NCBI GenBank assembly: GCA_036346395.1
Contig: JAYEVG010000037.1
Span: forward strand, 248,001-312,000
DNA length: 64,000 bases
DNA from: Hsuehochloa calcarea
Lineage: Eukaryota; Streptophyta; Magnoliopsida; Poales; Poaceae
Direction of reading: 5' to 3'
Shown piece by piece: positions 44,990 through 57,018 of the stretch; position 1 is the first letter of the stretch; the number at the start of each line of letters is the position of its first letter. Under the pieces are notes generated by a model. It did not search any database and had not been told where the DNA came from. It saw only the letters and a program-made list of their open reading frames with translations. The position numbers and the translations under genes are program-made.

Positions 44990-46545
44990 TCGGTTCCCTC
45001 TCTCATGACGTCTTCTCTTCTCCAACTCTTTGGAGTATGTTGCAATTGAGGCTGTGAATTTGGCCTCGGCAAGAGGGAGAAGAGGTGATCAGGGAGCAGA
45101 CGAGGAAGGAATTAGGCTCACCAGCCTGCTACTGGTAGATGAGGGGAGAAGCAGGGAAGGGAATGAACACGAGGACTTCAGGAGGGAGGAGAAGAGGAGC
45201 AGGGGAGAGAGAGAACCCATCAGAAATGTCTAAGCGTTTGGAGCGCGAGTGACAGACAGTAAACGCACACTGACCGGCTGCTCCCTGTAGAAACGAAGAA
45301 CTTTATACTAGTTGGGTCAAATCCCGTAAGTTTGTGGATTAATAACAGCTTGATAGACCATACCTCCTGATACCACAAGTGATTAATCAGCTATCTCCTG
45401 CATTACTGTTCAAACTGCGCAAACAACGTTACAGACGGTTGCCTCCTCTCCTCCCGTCGTACTTTCTTTCTTTCTCCTTTTTACCTCTTCTCCTAGGCTT
45501 TCGGTTCTTTCTTTCTGTCTTCTGTTTCAGTTTTTCTGGGTCTTTAACCCTGTTGCGTTGAGTTGTATACTTTCATTCTTCTTCTTAATGAAATGATGCG
45601 TAAAGCTCCTACATGTTCTTGAAAAAAAGGGTTATAAATGGTTGCCTTTTAGTTTATCTGACCAAAGGCTAGAATTCAACTCCCAAATTGCATGTGTCGC
45701 ATATGCTGGTCAACTGTTGCCGCCCTTGGGCAAAATTGAATAGATATTTTACATAAGTTAGATTGATCAAGGTGTGTTACTTTGGACCAAGAAGAAAACC
45801 AGTGAGCTGCATGGCTTGTGAGCTAGGGGGAGGCCCAGTCCATGGACAGATTTCAAACATCGGCCAGCATTACGGTGGCAGCACGGTATGTCGACAGGTA
45901 GGAACTGCAGAGAACGGCGTGTCTGCACTGGTGTCTAGTATCTCTCCAAGGAAGCGATCGCAGCCGTCCAAGAGACCACCGGACTCTTTCTGAGTCTTAC
46001 CTGATAATTACAGCACTGGTCTAGTGCGGTTTGTTGGTCAAAACGGGCGGCTTAGACCCCTCTCATCATTTGTTGTGTTCCTTTCTTATTCCTTCTGCTT
46101 ATTTTTTCTGAGCAGAATTTAGTATTCTTCGGTGACTAATCTCCGGTATCTCTCCGTCTCCGGCTACCACCATGAACGATGAGATGCAATTCAGAATACT
46201 GAATGTTGCTATATTTTTCTCTCTTTCTTGTTTGACTATCTTTGTGTTACTAAATGGGCAAGAGCAGGTAGGATCATCCGATATCCCTGAAATTTTTTAA
46301 GATAATTCGCAGGGATTATTGTTCCATCTGTCTCCATCATAATTTGTAGTAAAACTAAAAACAGAAAAAAAAAAGTATGTCACAACTTCTCTTATTTTCT
46401 TTTTTTAGGGACGATTGTATGAGTGTATGACCGCTTAAATACTTGTCATACGCGACTAGGAACATAATATTTGTGTCAATGGACCGCGCAGATGCAGAGA
46501 CTTTACAAACGTCAAACCCACTGACTCTCGGCAAATTAAGAGGTA
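44990..46545. other. Kinase upstream region, no further gene
   Basis: Contains the presumed promoter of the minus-strand kinase (purine-rich GAGGAGAAG tracts at 45060-45230) and then low-complexity T/C-rich sequence (45420-45560). Short open frames were judged non-coding. Confidence 0.5.
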
Positions 46546-46745
46546 CTCCCTCCGTTCATGGATAGATGACGTTTTGGGATTATGCACTTCAACCGGCACA
46601 ACAAACGACCAAATCGTCCTCCTTCAGTCCTTCCTCGGCTCACTTTGGAAATAATGAATGGTGAGAGTATGCAAAGAAAATGGTAATTGAAATTTATCTC
46701 GAAATTGTAGAATGACATGTGACGCACATTCAAGAACGGAGGGAG
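46546..46745. mobile_element. Stowaway-like MITE, about 200 bp
   Basis: Ends are CTCCCTCCGTTC and GAACGGAGGGAG, the classic Stowaway/Mariner-type inverted repeats of grasses. A TA precedes the left end; the right flank reads TT, so the TA duplication is imperfect. Interior non-coding. Confidence 0.85.
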
Positions 46746-47804
46746 TTGAAGGCAAGAAGAACAACAAATCGGTGGCCAGCCCAATTGGGATGGTACCACT
46801 ATACTGTGATTAATAGTCAGGGTTTGTATTGCGTCGGTGGCGAATTCAAGACTAAAATTTAAGGAATGCAAATAGGACACTGCCGCCTGCCTACTCGACC
46901 ACGCACTACCTGCATGCCCGATTGCCAGTGTTGTCTACCTATCGTGCCAACTGCACACATGCTTGTGCCAAGCAGCACTACCCGGTTGCCGCGGTCCAGG
47001 CCTGGCCCGGCACGGGCTCAGGTAGGCACAACCCATTTAGGCACGACCCATTCCGACCTGACTACTATTCGTGTCGTGCCGGGCCGGTCCACGGCCCGGG
47101 GTGGTAGCCTAGACACGACCCGTCGGGTATTTGGGCCGAGTCGGGTTGGCCCAAGCCCGTTTAGCCCGTCGGGCCAAGTGTAGCCCGTTTGGCCCATCAC
47201 AATGAAAAAAACAAAATAAATTCAAAAAAATTAAAAAAAATATGTAGAATTCAGAAATAGACATGAAAATTAAAAAAAGATAATCATATTGAAAATGTAA
47301 TAAAAAACTTTATTAATGTCCAACTAGCGGCCTTGTTAAAACATTCGCCAAGTAAAAACTTAAAATGAGATAACCTTAGCAAAGGAAAAAGAGTAGACCC
47401 TATAACTCTACAATTCTACATATATGATACATCCTTGTTCTATGTGTCAGTGTCATTGTCTAAGTGCAGATTTTTGAACACCTCCGATAACTCTAGATTT
47501 TCGACAGAGTGTTGTGTTCGTGAATTAGCTTGTTACCAGTCCTTCACAGTTAGAATGATCTCCACCATCTCACTTGTGAGACTTGTTATTCTCTCCTCCA
47601 ATATTCTTCCAGAAAGACTGAAGCAGGTTCGGAGGAAACCGTAGAGACAAGAACAGTTAATACATCACATGCAAGTATGGATAGCACGGGATATGTTAAC
47701 TTATGGGCTTGCCACCATTGCAAGATGTCGAAGCCTTTTGAGTTGAAATTCACCTTATCGCTGTCCAGATAGGCTGATAGTTCTCCGTTTCTTGTGGATC
47801 TTGG

Positions 47805-50800
47805 CTAAGCAAGCATTGGTGTAGAAGAAGAAGACCTGCACGTGGACCTGGAGGAAGAGGCACCGAAGATCGTGCCCCACATATTTGTCTTCTCACTTGA
47901 GGTGGGGGCTACTAGAGGTCGTTGCGAGCGGATTCTCTGGAACTTATTTTCATACCTATGGTAAACCTCGCATAACCGAGAACGAACTTCTGCAAAATAG
48001 TTAGTATAGTCTAATCCCGTAGCATCACTAAGAAGATCAAGTACAATACCAAATGCATCAATTTTAGCCCTAGGATCTAAAAGAAATGCAAATGCATATA
48101 GGTAAGGTATTTCTGTCCAATATTTAAGGTATTTATATTTCATGGAAACAACAGCATCGCGTAAAACCAAGTCACTTTCATACATTTTCAATTGAGTAGC
48201 ACTCCGTAAAATAGTATGCACAATCATAAGATATGTTGGATAGTAGACAGCGGACAAAACAACAATTGCCTCATAAAATTTTTCTAAAAATAACAGTATC
48301 TTCTCAGCAACGAACCAATATTGCTCAATTAATAGTATACTACCGTTAATGCTATGATAGTGCGTTTGAATAAAAATAGAAAAAATGCTCTTGTATGGTA
48401 AAAGATTCTTAAGGATGAGATAAGTAGAGTTCCACCTTACCTCCATGTCCAAACCGAACTTTCTTAGACGTACACTCATCGCCCTGCAGAAGTTCTTATA
48501 TTGTGCTATTCTTATGTTAGAATTATTCAAGAAAGAAATCGCATCACGAAAAGTTTTAATATATGGATTCAACCTCTTCAAACCTCTCGAGGTTGTATTG
48601 TAGCTCTGTTGCCTCATCACCAATCTTTGCTTGGTTCAACATCTTGTAGCATGTCTAAACAAGTGCCCCGTTCCACTTGTAGATTTTGCAGACAATTCAT
48701 GGCGATAAATTTTACAAATAGCATATGGTACCTCATTTCCCGTTGCGTCTTGCTTGGTTGTCCTATCGAAATTCTCCCACACTACCGATGTAGACGGTTT
48801 CGACCTCTTTGCTCTAGTTGCTATGGAGCCTGATGACGGAACTCCACCTTGCTCCTCTGGTGAAACCTTCGGTTGGTTTGTGTAAGATCGAGGAGGCCAA
48901 CTAGAGGGGGGGTGAATAGGCGGTTTTAAAAATTTCTTTGGCTAAAACTAATTTATAATGCGGAAGCTAATAACAATTTAGTTTTGCACAAATAAAATCT
49001 AAATCAGTTAGGCTTGACTAAGTGCACCAACAATATGAATACAATTGAATGAGAGCACTCATATAAAGATATATAAGCAATTGAAGTAAGTAATGTAAAT
49101 TGCTCAAAGTAAAGCACCAGAACAAACCACAATAGACACAATGATGTTTTACCATGGTGTTCGGAGACTTGCCGGCCTCCCTTTGTCCATGTTGAGGTAA
49201 GCCCAAACGAATTGGACCGGCTCCACGAATTAAGCCAACACCTCGATCCACTCGGGTTGCTCTTCCTCCACTCCGGAGATGGTGAGCACCAAACCAGTCA
49301 CAACCATGTCGGGCCTTCTCACAAGCTTCTTGAGAAGATCACCGGTCACGATGCCTCCACGCCGTCTAGGTGTCGGCAAACACCAAGAGTAACAAGACTC
49401 AACTTTCACTTGAACTAATCAAGTGTCTAAACTCAAGTGGATACACAATCCACTAACTAAGGCAACACATGCACTTAGGGTTTGCTCTCCAAGCTCACTA
49501 AGTGCAACACATGCACATAAGAGATGAGAGGCTTGCTCTTTGCTCAAGGGACTCCAAAGATTACCAACAATAACTCCCCAACCGGCCAAGGTGAGTATAT
49601 ATAGCCCCCACACAAAAACTAGCCGTTGGAGGAAAATATGCTGGAAAATCAGCACATGCGGAACTACCGCCGTCCTACGGCCGGTACAACCGCACCTAAA
49701 CGACAAGCACATTAACGGCTATATCAGACGAGAAACGAGCTGTTGAAAAGTGAAATCCGGTACTACTACTGTTCAACTCGCAGTCGTTCCGCACTCCGGT
49801 AGTTCCGTTTCTGATGGGAGGTACTACTGTTTCCACTCAGGTCCAACACATGGCACATTCTGAAAAAAACGTACCGCACCAACTTCCGGAAATACCGAGC
49901 TACGGTAGTTCCGCGCCCAACACGTCGGTACTACCACATTTCCAAGAGAGCAAAGAATTATCAAAAAGAGCCTCTCTGAAAAAAAACGCAACGCCGGATT
50001 TTCGGACCAACCGGCCTGCGGTAGTTCCGCTCTCAACATGCCGGTACTACCACACAGCGGTAGTTTCGCAGTTATAACGCCGGAACTACCGATCTTCCTG
50101 ACAGAAATAGCAATGGGTTTCACAACAACTCCAATTATAAAACACATTTGCCAATTGATAAGCCATGCCAACAAGAATCACAGGTAAGATTCCTAATAAG
50201 TTGCAAAACATATTTGCCAACTTTTAGAATCATACCACAAGGAATAAGATACATGGACTCAAATCATTTGCAAAATTAAGTCACATGCTACAAGAAATCA
50301 AGCATGAGCATCAACTATTTGCAAAACACATTCGCAAATAATAGCATCATGCCACAAGGCTAGGGTGCAAAGACTTCAACCATTTACAAATTATAATCCC
50401 ATGCTACAAGGATTAAATGCATGAGCCTCGGCTATTTGCAAAACACATTCGCAAATAATAGCTCCATGCATAGATGAGCTAGAGCAAGCATAATGAGCTA
50501 TCAACACATGACTAACTCATGCTACTAGTCAAGACCCCTCTTAATAGTACGGTAACATATACTAGCAATCTGGTCTTTCAACCAAACACTAAGACCGGTA
50601 AAAGACTAGGAACACATTCTTAGCCCTAGCTAGTCGTACCTTTGCCTTAAGCAACTTCTTAAAGCTTGATGACGCACATCTTTACTTCAAGTCCGGGTCC
50701 TTGACTTTGATAATCATCAACACATGATGATCTTTTTTACTTCAGGATCTTGACTCGATGCTCATCAACTCATGATGACATCCTTCATCCCGAGTCTTGA

Positions 50801-51706
50801 TATGCATCAACACATGATGCATCTTTCACTAGACCTCCATCAACACATGATGGGTTTTCTCTTGACTTGATGATCAACTCATGATCATCTCCTCTTCTTG
50901 AACATCATCGACACACGATGACTTCCTTTTTCTTCAAACTCTTCATACGCATGAACACATGATGCATCTTCTTCTTAAACCTTGACTTGATGACGATCAA
51001 CTAATGATGTCATCCCAAGTCTTTATTACCCTGGAACATAACTTATTCATTCAACTCATGGAAAATGTTAGTTCCACAATATGATTATTATTAATTACCA
51101 CACCATAGCATTAACTCATAATGGTGGGACAAGATACTTTAATCTTTCCCTCTTTGGTAATTGATGATAACCACTTCAATTTCACATAAATTGAATGTAG
51201 ATAAATGAGAGAACAAATGAGTATATACGAACTACACAAGTTTTATATACTCAAGGATATGTTTCAAAGTAAAGATCCTAAATATATGTGGAGAACGAAA
51301 TATGAATCAATACTAATGAAACCACAAAACATAGAGTGAACTCCTCATAAATCTGTGCATACACAAATGTGTAATGGAAACATATGCATATATTCAAGTT
51401 AAACTTATGGTTGAGTTCAACCTATATTTTGGATATGAGGAATGCAACAATGTATAAGAAATATGATATCGAATGCATACCTCGTTGAATTTCACCTTTA
51501 TATCCAAATGAGACCACACTAATATAACAATAGAAATGTTAGTCTCACAAATAGATTTGTCATTAATCACCAAAATATTTTATTAACTTATAATGGCGGG
51601 TCTAGATCCTTCAGTTTGAGATAGCCACAGCCATCTCTATGAATGCAATTTCCTCTGGTGAAAGTCCGTAATCACCAAGAGCAAAGCTGTCGTAAGGACT
51701 GTCCAT
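47805..51706 (-). pseudogene. hAT transposase, internally deleted and split by an LTR
   Basis: Start ATG at 51706-51704 follows an apparent 5' UTR intron (GTACAA at about 51800, acceptor TTTGCAG at about 51719). The first segment MDSPYDSFALGDYGLSPEE runs to 51614, where LTR C sits. In the empty-site reading the frame continues at 48875 through a linker into a BED-like zinc finger (about 48785-48643; second Cys replaced by Tyr in ICKIYRHELS, ending GTGHLFRHATRC). A TGA follows at once, then the same frame enters the C-terminal catalytic half (48623-47805: RKFGLDMEVRWNSTYLIL, YLYAFAFLLDPRAKID). About 300 residues between BED and catalytic half, including part of the RNase H-like fold, are absent. 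Not functional. Confidence 0.85.
48881..51613 (-). mobile_element. Solo LTR C (copia family D)
   Basis: 2,733 bp in minus orientation, flanked by the perfect 5-bp duplication GTTTG (48876-48880 and 51614-51618). It reads TGAAGGATCTAGACCCGCC inward from 51613 and ends CTCGATCTTACA at 48881. It carries the same blocks as LTR 57019-60036, but its palindrome cluster (about 49655-50090) uses CGGTAGTTCCG and CGGTACTACC cores. A TATATATA-type box lies at about 49596. Confidence 0.94.
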
Positions 51707-52120
51707 AACAAAAACTGCAAAATCGAAGCTAACACTATTACTACTTTCATACTAGCATAACAAGAACTAACAATAAAAGTATTACAAAAGTAGTATTGTA
51801 CCTCTTTCGCTGACTTGCTGTCGAAAATTGAAAATTTCAAATTTTAGCATAAAATTTTTGAATTTTGCCAAATTAGCTCAACACGTTTTTGAATTTACAC
51901 AACACAGTTTCAAAGAGAGAATGGAAAATGAAGGGTGCTGAATGAGGGGGGGTGTATGGTGTCTATTTATAGAAATTTTTTATGATTTTATGATTTTTTG
52001 CTATTTTTTAAGACTCCAACGGTAAAAAATGGTAAAAAATGACTAAAATCTCCAACGGTTGGATTTTTTCAGGCCGTACTGTGCCTAGGCACGACCCACG
52101 AGCGCACCACGGCCCGGCTA

Positions 52121-53889
52121 CCCCGCCTCTGCCCGGCCTGCCCGCGCCCCGTCTTGTCCCCCATGCCTCGCCAGGCAGCGGCGTGCGGCGATGTCGTCTG
52201 ACCCGATGCCATTGCCAGTGCCGCCTCCTCGTCACCTCATCGCCCCGTCGCCTCCTCGCCTCCTCACCGCCCCGCCGACTCCTCGCCTCTGAGTGGTCAT
52301 CGACCGCGTCAGCGTTGGGCTCCATGGACGAGTGGGTGGCTCCTCGCCTCCTCGTCCGCAACGCCACCACCGAATTGCCTACTCGTCGCACCGTCGCAGC
52401 CCCGCACCGCCTCCTCGCGGCCTTGCCTCCTCGTCCGCAACGGCAGTAGAGTTGGCCAAATGGGCCTTGCCTCCCGGTCCTGCGCTCCGCTCCGCTCCAG
52501 CCTCCTCCCACGCCCCCAAACACCGGTAGTTCTTCCCCTCCCGATCCCGCGCTGCCAAGCCCTTCTTCCTCCACACCGGTGCGAGTGTTTCTATATAATC
52601 ACTTCAGTTTTTTCAACCAATTGACTACTTTACACATTTAGTCGTGAAAACAACTTAATTTTATGGAGTGGTGATAACAATTACTAACATTTATAAATAA
52701 GTTTTAAATATGTTTGAACATATTATTAAAATTAAAAATGTGTAGTCACTCTATAAATTTGTTTTGGTACACCGCACGGTCCGCATGGTTGTTCATGTAC
52801 CCTACTACTCAAAGAATACATACCCTATCACTCGAAAAACATGTATGATTTTAGTATATCTATATTTAGTGCGTCGGCATTGGTACAATCTATTTATGTC
52901 ACATATGTCTTCAAAAGTTGTAAGCAAAATATCTATTAGTTTGGAATAATTGCACTCATTGTGATGGTCGTAATGGAGTAAACAAATAAAGAATTGGTCA
53001 CTTCATTTTTTTAGTTATAAACTAAAGAAGTTCCTCGGAGCTAAATACAATAAAAACACTTCCGTACCATTCACATGGAGCCACATATGTAGAGAAAAAT
53101 TGTCTTAAACTGTCCACAAAATCTGAAAAAATGGCATTGAATACAATTTGCATCTAATTCTCTTAAGTATTATCAAATTTCAATCAAGCATAATTTCAAT
53201 TGAAACTATAGCAAAAATATATATATATGAAATAATTTAAGAAAATTTAGGTATACCTGTGCATACCGGACACCCCACCTAGCTTCAGTGACTCCTCCAC
53301 ATCGTTGTGATCCATGGCCTCTTCGGCTCTTTCTATTCCTCTACACAAGTACAAGATTGATGATGATGTCTCTGTGCTTGCTCTCGCTACTCGTCTCGGT
53401 GGATTGGTTGAGATTTTGGGGGCTAACGCCTGGCTGGATGGATAGAGCATATACAATGCAGGTGTTTAGAGAGATGCTTAGTAAATAAAAAGTGATTTTT
53501 TTACTACGTAGGATCGGAAGGTGATTATTTTGTAGCATCGACGGTTAAATAGTTATATCTAATTAATAGATAATACAACATCTACGCACCTGCAGAAAAG
53601 AAAAGATGTTTGTGCAGGCGAAAATGAATTTTACATCCTCTCTTTAAACACCTCGTATATAAGGGAATGCCCTAAGCGAGTATAAATAAAGTCGAATTCG
53701 GAGGGGCTGTGCTCGCGGGGAGATGGACCGCGCGCGGTTTGGTGCTGGGAACCTGCCGGCGATCGGGTCAGCCGGTTGCTTCCGCTCTTTCTGTTCTGTT
53801 GCACTCACTATGGGATAACACCTCACAACCGAATAATTTTTACTCTGCCAAATATTCTAGACTGATGCTCGGTGATCATAAGCTTGAAA
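52121..53889. other. GC-rich then AT-rich intergenic sequence
   Basis: 52100-52580 is GC-rich with long frames on both strands, driven by CTCCTCGCC-type low complexity near the hAT end. 52600-53250 is AT-rich and featureless. Nothing recognised. Confidence 0.45.
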
Positions 53890-54740
53890 GTAGGCCCCAA
53901 AAAGATTTGTTATTTTCCCGCCGTGTATTCCCTGCAACAAATTGTTTATCCCGGGCTTTAGTTCAGGGACCATTGCCCTGCTGCATTTCTTTTGGGGGAA
54001 AAATTGGTTGTTTGCCCCCATCTTTCGTCGGGCATCGACGATTTGACACTATTTTGAATACGATTGATTATTTACTCCACCTTTTATAGTTGGTTTGATT
54101 ACTTGTTATTTTCCTCCTTTTAGTATTTTGTAATTCAATTTTGTTTTTTTTTTGCATTTTAGCCAATGTGAAATGACCGTTATGCCTGTGGAATTCTCAA
54201 CTTCGCTGGAGAAATCACCGGCTTGGAAGAAGACGACACCGCCGACAAAGCACGGGCATCCCCAGATCCTATGGAAGACAATGCTGTGTGTGCTCACCGA
54301 ACGTCGCTGCCTCTGTGAGCTCTCCCATCCACGTCACCGCCGCGTTCGCCATCCCTAGGAACCATACTTGCTCGTCGGACACCGCTGCCCTTGTGCGCTA
54401 GCCTGTCCATGCCGCCTCCGCTGCTTGCTTGCCGGTCCAACCTCGCCGCAGCTTCACCTCCTCACCCCCACCGCCTCCGTGCCCTCGCCCGTCCTAACCA
54501 CAGCTACCGTGCACTGGGCCGACCGAACCATATGCCCTGTGCCAAACGGTCTAAGAGGCGTAACGGTTATTTCACGTAGGCGAAAATGCGAAAACAAATT
54601 AGAAAAAAAAACAAAAATGGCAAATAATCAACCACATCATAGTGGCAGATCTTCGAAGCCACGTAAAAGATGGAACAAATTATCGATTAATCTGGAGCTC
54701 ACTACTCTGACAAAATATTGTGAACTGACTGATGATTTCA
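53890..54740. mobile_element. Candidate Pack-MULE-like element
   Basis: Left sequence 54134-54188 (TTTGCATTTTAGCC then TGAAATGACCGTTATGCC) is mirrored by 54552-54605 as an inverted repeat. Looser similarity extends outward on both sides (GATTGATTATTTAC versus the complement of GGCAAATAATCAACC). The AT-rich arms flank a GC-rich core (54190-54550) with coding-like composition. That pattern is known for rice Pack-MULEs. Ends and a 9-bp duplication were not established. Confidence 0.4.
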
Positions 54741-54912
54741 AGCATGACAGCACATGAGGTTTCTATAATTTCTTGAAGGCCATTTTTAATTTAGTCATGA
54801 CATGCTTCCTTCCAACGCACGCTTTCGTCATTCACAACTACAATATTTGTTCACACCGTTATCCCCTGCTGACACTGGTTGTTGGAGCTACATTTAGGGA
54901 AAATTTAGGGAA

Positions 54913-55800
54913 ATGCAATTTATTCATCTAGCAAATTCGATGCTCTCGCATTTCAAGGTGTTAACGTACCGGCTCCATTTGCATGGATTTTGGAAAAGTA
55001 AGTGTGTCGTTAAGTTGAAGGTTTTCGCTTGGCTATTGCTCAAGGCTCGACGCAATACAAATAACCAGTGTTATCAGGGCACGTGTCCGCGTTGATATGC
55101 ACCCCCCTGTCGACGCGTGTCAAACTCTTTGCGATACGTATCAGACACCCATGGAGAGTTCTTGTGAGGGGCAGAATGGAAGAACTGGCTCGCTACCGGC
55201 GTTTAGATAGATCTGTTGTAAAAGAAAGAGAGAAGAGAGATGTCGATACTCTAGCGTGATTCGGGGTGGAGTGGTGACGCTTAATCGAATAAGCATCTGG
55301 ATGAGAGTGAGGCTTGTCTGATGAGAAAGCTAGAAGAGCTGCGAGAGACCTCAGTTGTAGTATCTCTTTATTCATTTTTACATCTAATGAGCCATTGGAC
55401 ATCTTTTGCTACCATTTTTAAAAAGGTGAGTGGTGCTTAGCTGGTCTTTCTTTGTGACTAGGTGATGTCAACGGTGTCTAGGATCTCTTGTGGCAATTAT
55501 ATAATGTTGTGGTAGTATAGTTAAATGAAATATTTCATTGCATAAATTATTTTAATTTATTTTTTAAAGATAAAGTAATATATATTAGACCAATCCTATT
55601 TTCTAGAGTTTGCCGAATCCGACACCCGAATCCGAGTCGAAATCCGACACCCGTGTTCGTGTCCAGTTAACACTGCAAATAACATGAGGAAGAGAAGGCA
55701 TTTTAATGTGTGTAACAATGTTGCATGTGCCATTTGCCCTACCAACGAAGAAGAAATCTCCAAGCATCTATTCGTTTCCTGCAATTTAGGAGAGGTTGCT
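54913..55800 (+). pseudogene. LINE zinc-binding reverse-transcriptase tail, split by a hAT element
   Basis: WKSKCVVKLKVFAWLLLKAR (about 54988-55050) and NVCNNVACAICPTNEEEISK followed by HLFVSC (about 55707-55780) are the two halves of the zf-RVT domain found at the C-terminus of plant non-LTR retrotransposons. With the 55066-55675 insertion and one copy of its duplication removed, the two halves join in frame. No reverse transcriptase core was found upstream, so this is a 3' fragment. Confidence 0.75.
55066..55675. mobile_element. Non-autonomous hAT element, 610 bp
   Basis: Termini CAGTGTTA and TAACACTG are exact inverted repeats. A perfect 8-bp duplication CAAATAAC flanks it (55058-55065 and 55676-55683), as for hAT transposons. 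Subterminal GTGTCCG/CGGACAC-like motifs occur on both sides. It has no transposase. Confidence 0.93.
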
Positions 55801-57018
55801 GGACCTTACGGTTTTTGAGTCATTTTCCTTTTTTTTGTTCAGACGTGTACTGAATCATATCAGAAAGCGATTTGTTTACAGAAACGCACATATATACTGT
55901 AACAGCTCCAAAATCCAGGGCCATTAAAACTCTTCACGACCGTCTAAGATGTGCAGTTGTAAAGTAAGCAGTGTCTCAAGCAAGCTTTCGATATAACAAA
56001 ATCAAGCTTTTATTGCATAAGAATAAGGTTTAACAACCAGTTTTAACGCAGACACGGGCTTCCAAGCCAAAATCTAATATAATACAAGACAAAAGAAAAA
56101 CACACCACAGGCACGCTTGAGCACGATCGAGACCTAAAAACAGTAGTCACTGCCTTCTGGGGGCCCACCAAAATCCCGCTCATTGGGGTTCTCAGTATTT
56201 TCCCAATCTTCTTCTGTGGAGGGGTTGCAGATTTTGCAAGAATGAGTACTACTACCGTACTCAACAAGCCACATGGAAAAGCTAAATAATTAAATGCAAG
56301 AAATTCAATGGATGGTTAGGATTTACCTTAACAGGCATCTGTAGATGCATTTTGTAATTTAAATCAGTTTAACTTTAAAACAGTAAAGCAATAGTGAATA
56401 ATAACAACAGGGGTTTCTCCACAAATGCACAAACCAGATTCACATCTCAAAAACTCTACTTATGCCTCATGTATTGGAATCATCCATGAACACAGCTTCA
56501 TTAACCGGAAGCACAGCGTATTCGAATACAATTAGATATACTCTGCAGAGTTGCTCAGCTTTACCCATAAGATACCTCATGCTCGTACTGTCATATCATA
56601 GACACGCAACAAGTTAGTGTGCGACTGAGCTGAGATAACAAAGTTTTTTCACTGCTCAACCTTTCTAGTCTCTACCCGGTAGGTCCTTACTTCATACAGC
56701 CCTCGGGAGACTCCACCGGCCGCTGCTATGGATCTTTTACCCCGATGCTGATGAGACCATACCGTTATGAAGAACAGCGAGTGTCCCTACAGGCCCACTC
56801 TAGATGATGTAGATATTCAATTGGAAGAGCAGAGTACTAGGCAAGGGAGTAATGACCACACCTGTAGTTGAGCGGTTTTCTGTGTCTGTTACTTTGGCAC
56901 AAGGTTTTTGTCCTTACTAGTCTCACAGTGAAGCGATAGACCAACACCAACACGTGACCGTCTATCCTCCGAGCCTCACCTGCGACTCACTTTTTCCAAC
57001 ACAAGTCTATTGGGTTGC
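55801..57018. other. Repeat-like intergenic sequence
   Basis: No gene recognised. The style of 55900-57000 (TGTAACAGCTCCAAAATCC start, many short GC islands) resembles an eroded retrotransposon LTR, but no partner LTR is in the window. It ends at LTR D. Confidence 0.4.

Larger units (their letters stand above)
46990..52120 (-). mobile_element. Ac-like hAT element with nested solo LTR
   Basis: Both edges carry the GC-rich inverted motifs common at grass hAT ends: GGCCCGGCACGGGCTCAGG near 47003 and GTGCCTAGGCACGACCCA near 52081. Between them is a minus-strand hAT transposase gene (47805-51706), interrupted by solo LTR C. Exact termini and the 8-bp duplication were not resolved by eye, so borders are approximate. 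Confidence 0.7.

Noticed and set aside
52008..52574. 188-codon Arg/Gly-rich ORF (-) and partners on the + strand
   Set aside because: Driven by CTCCTCGCC-type simple sequence near the hAT end; open on both strands.
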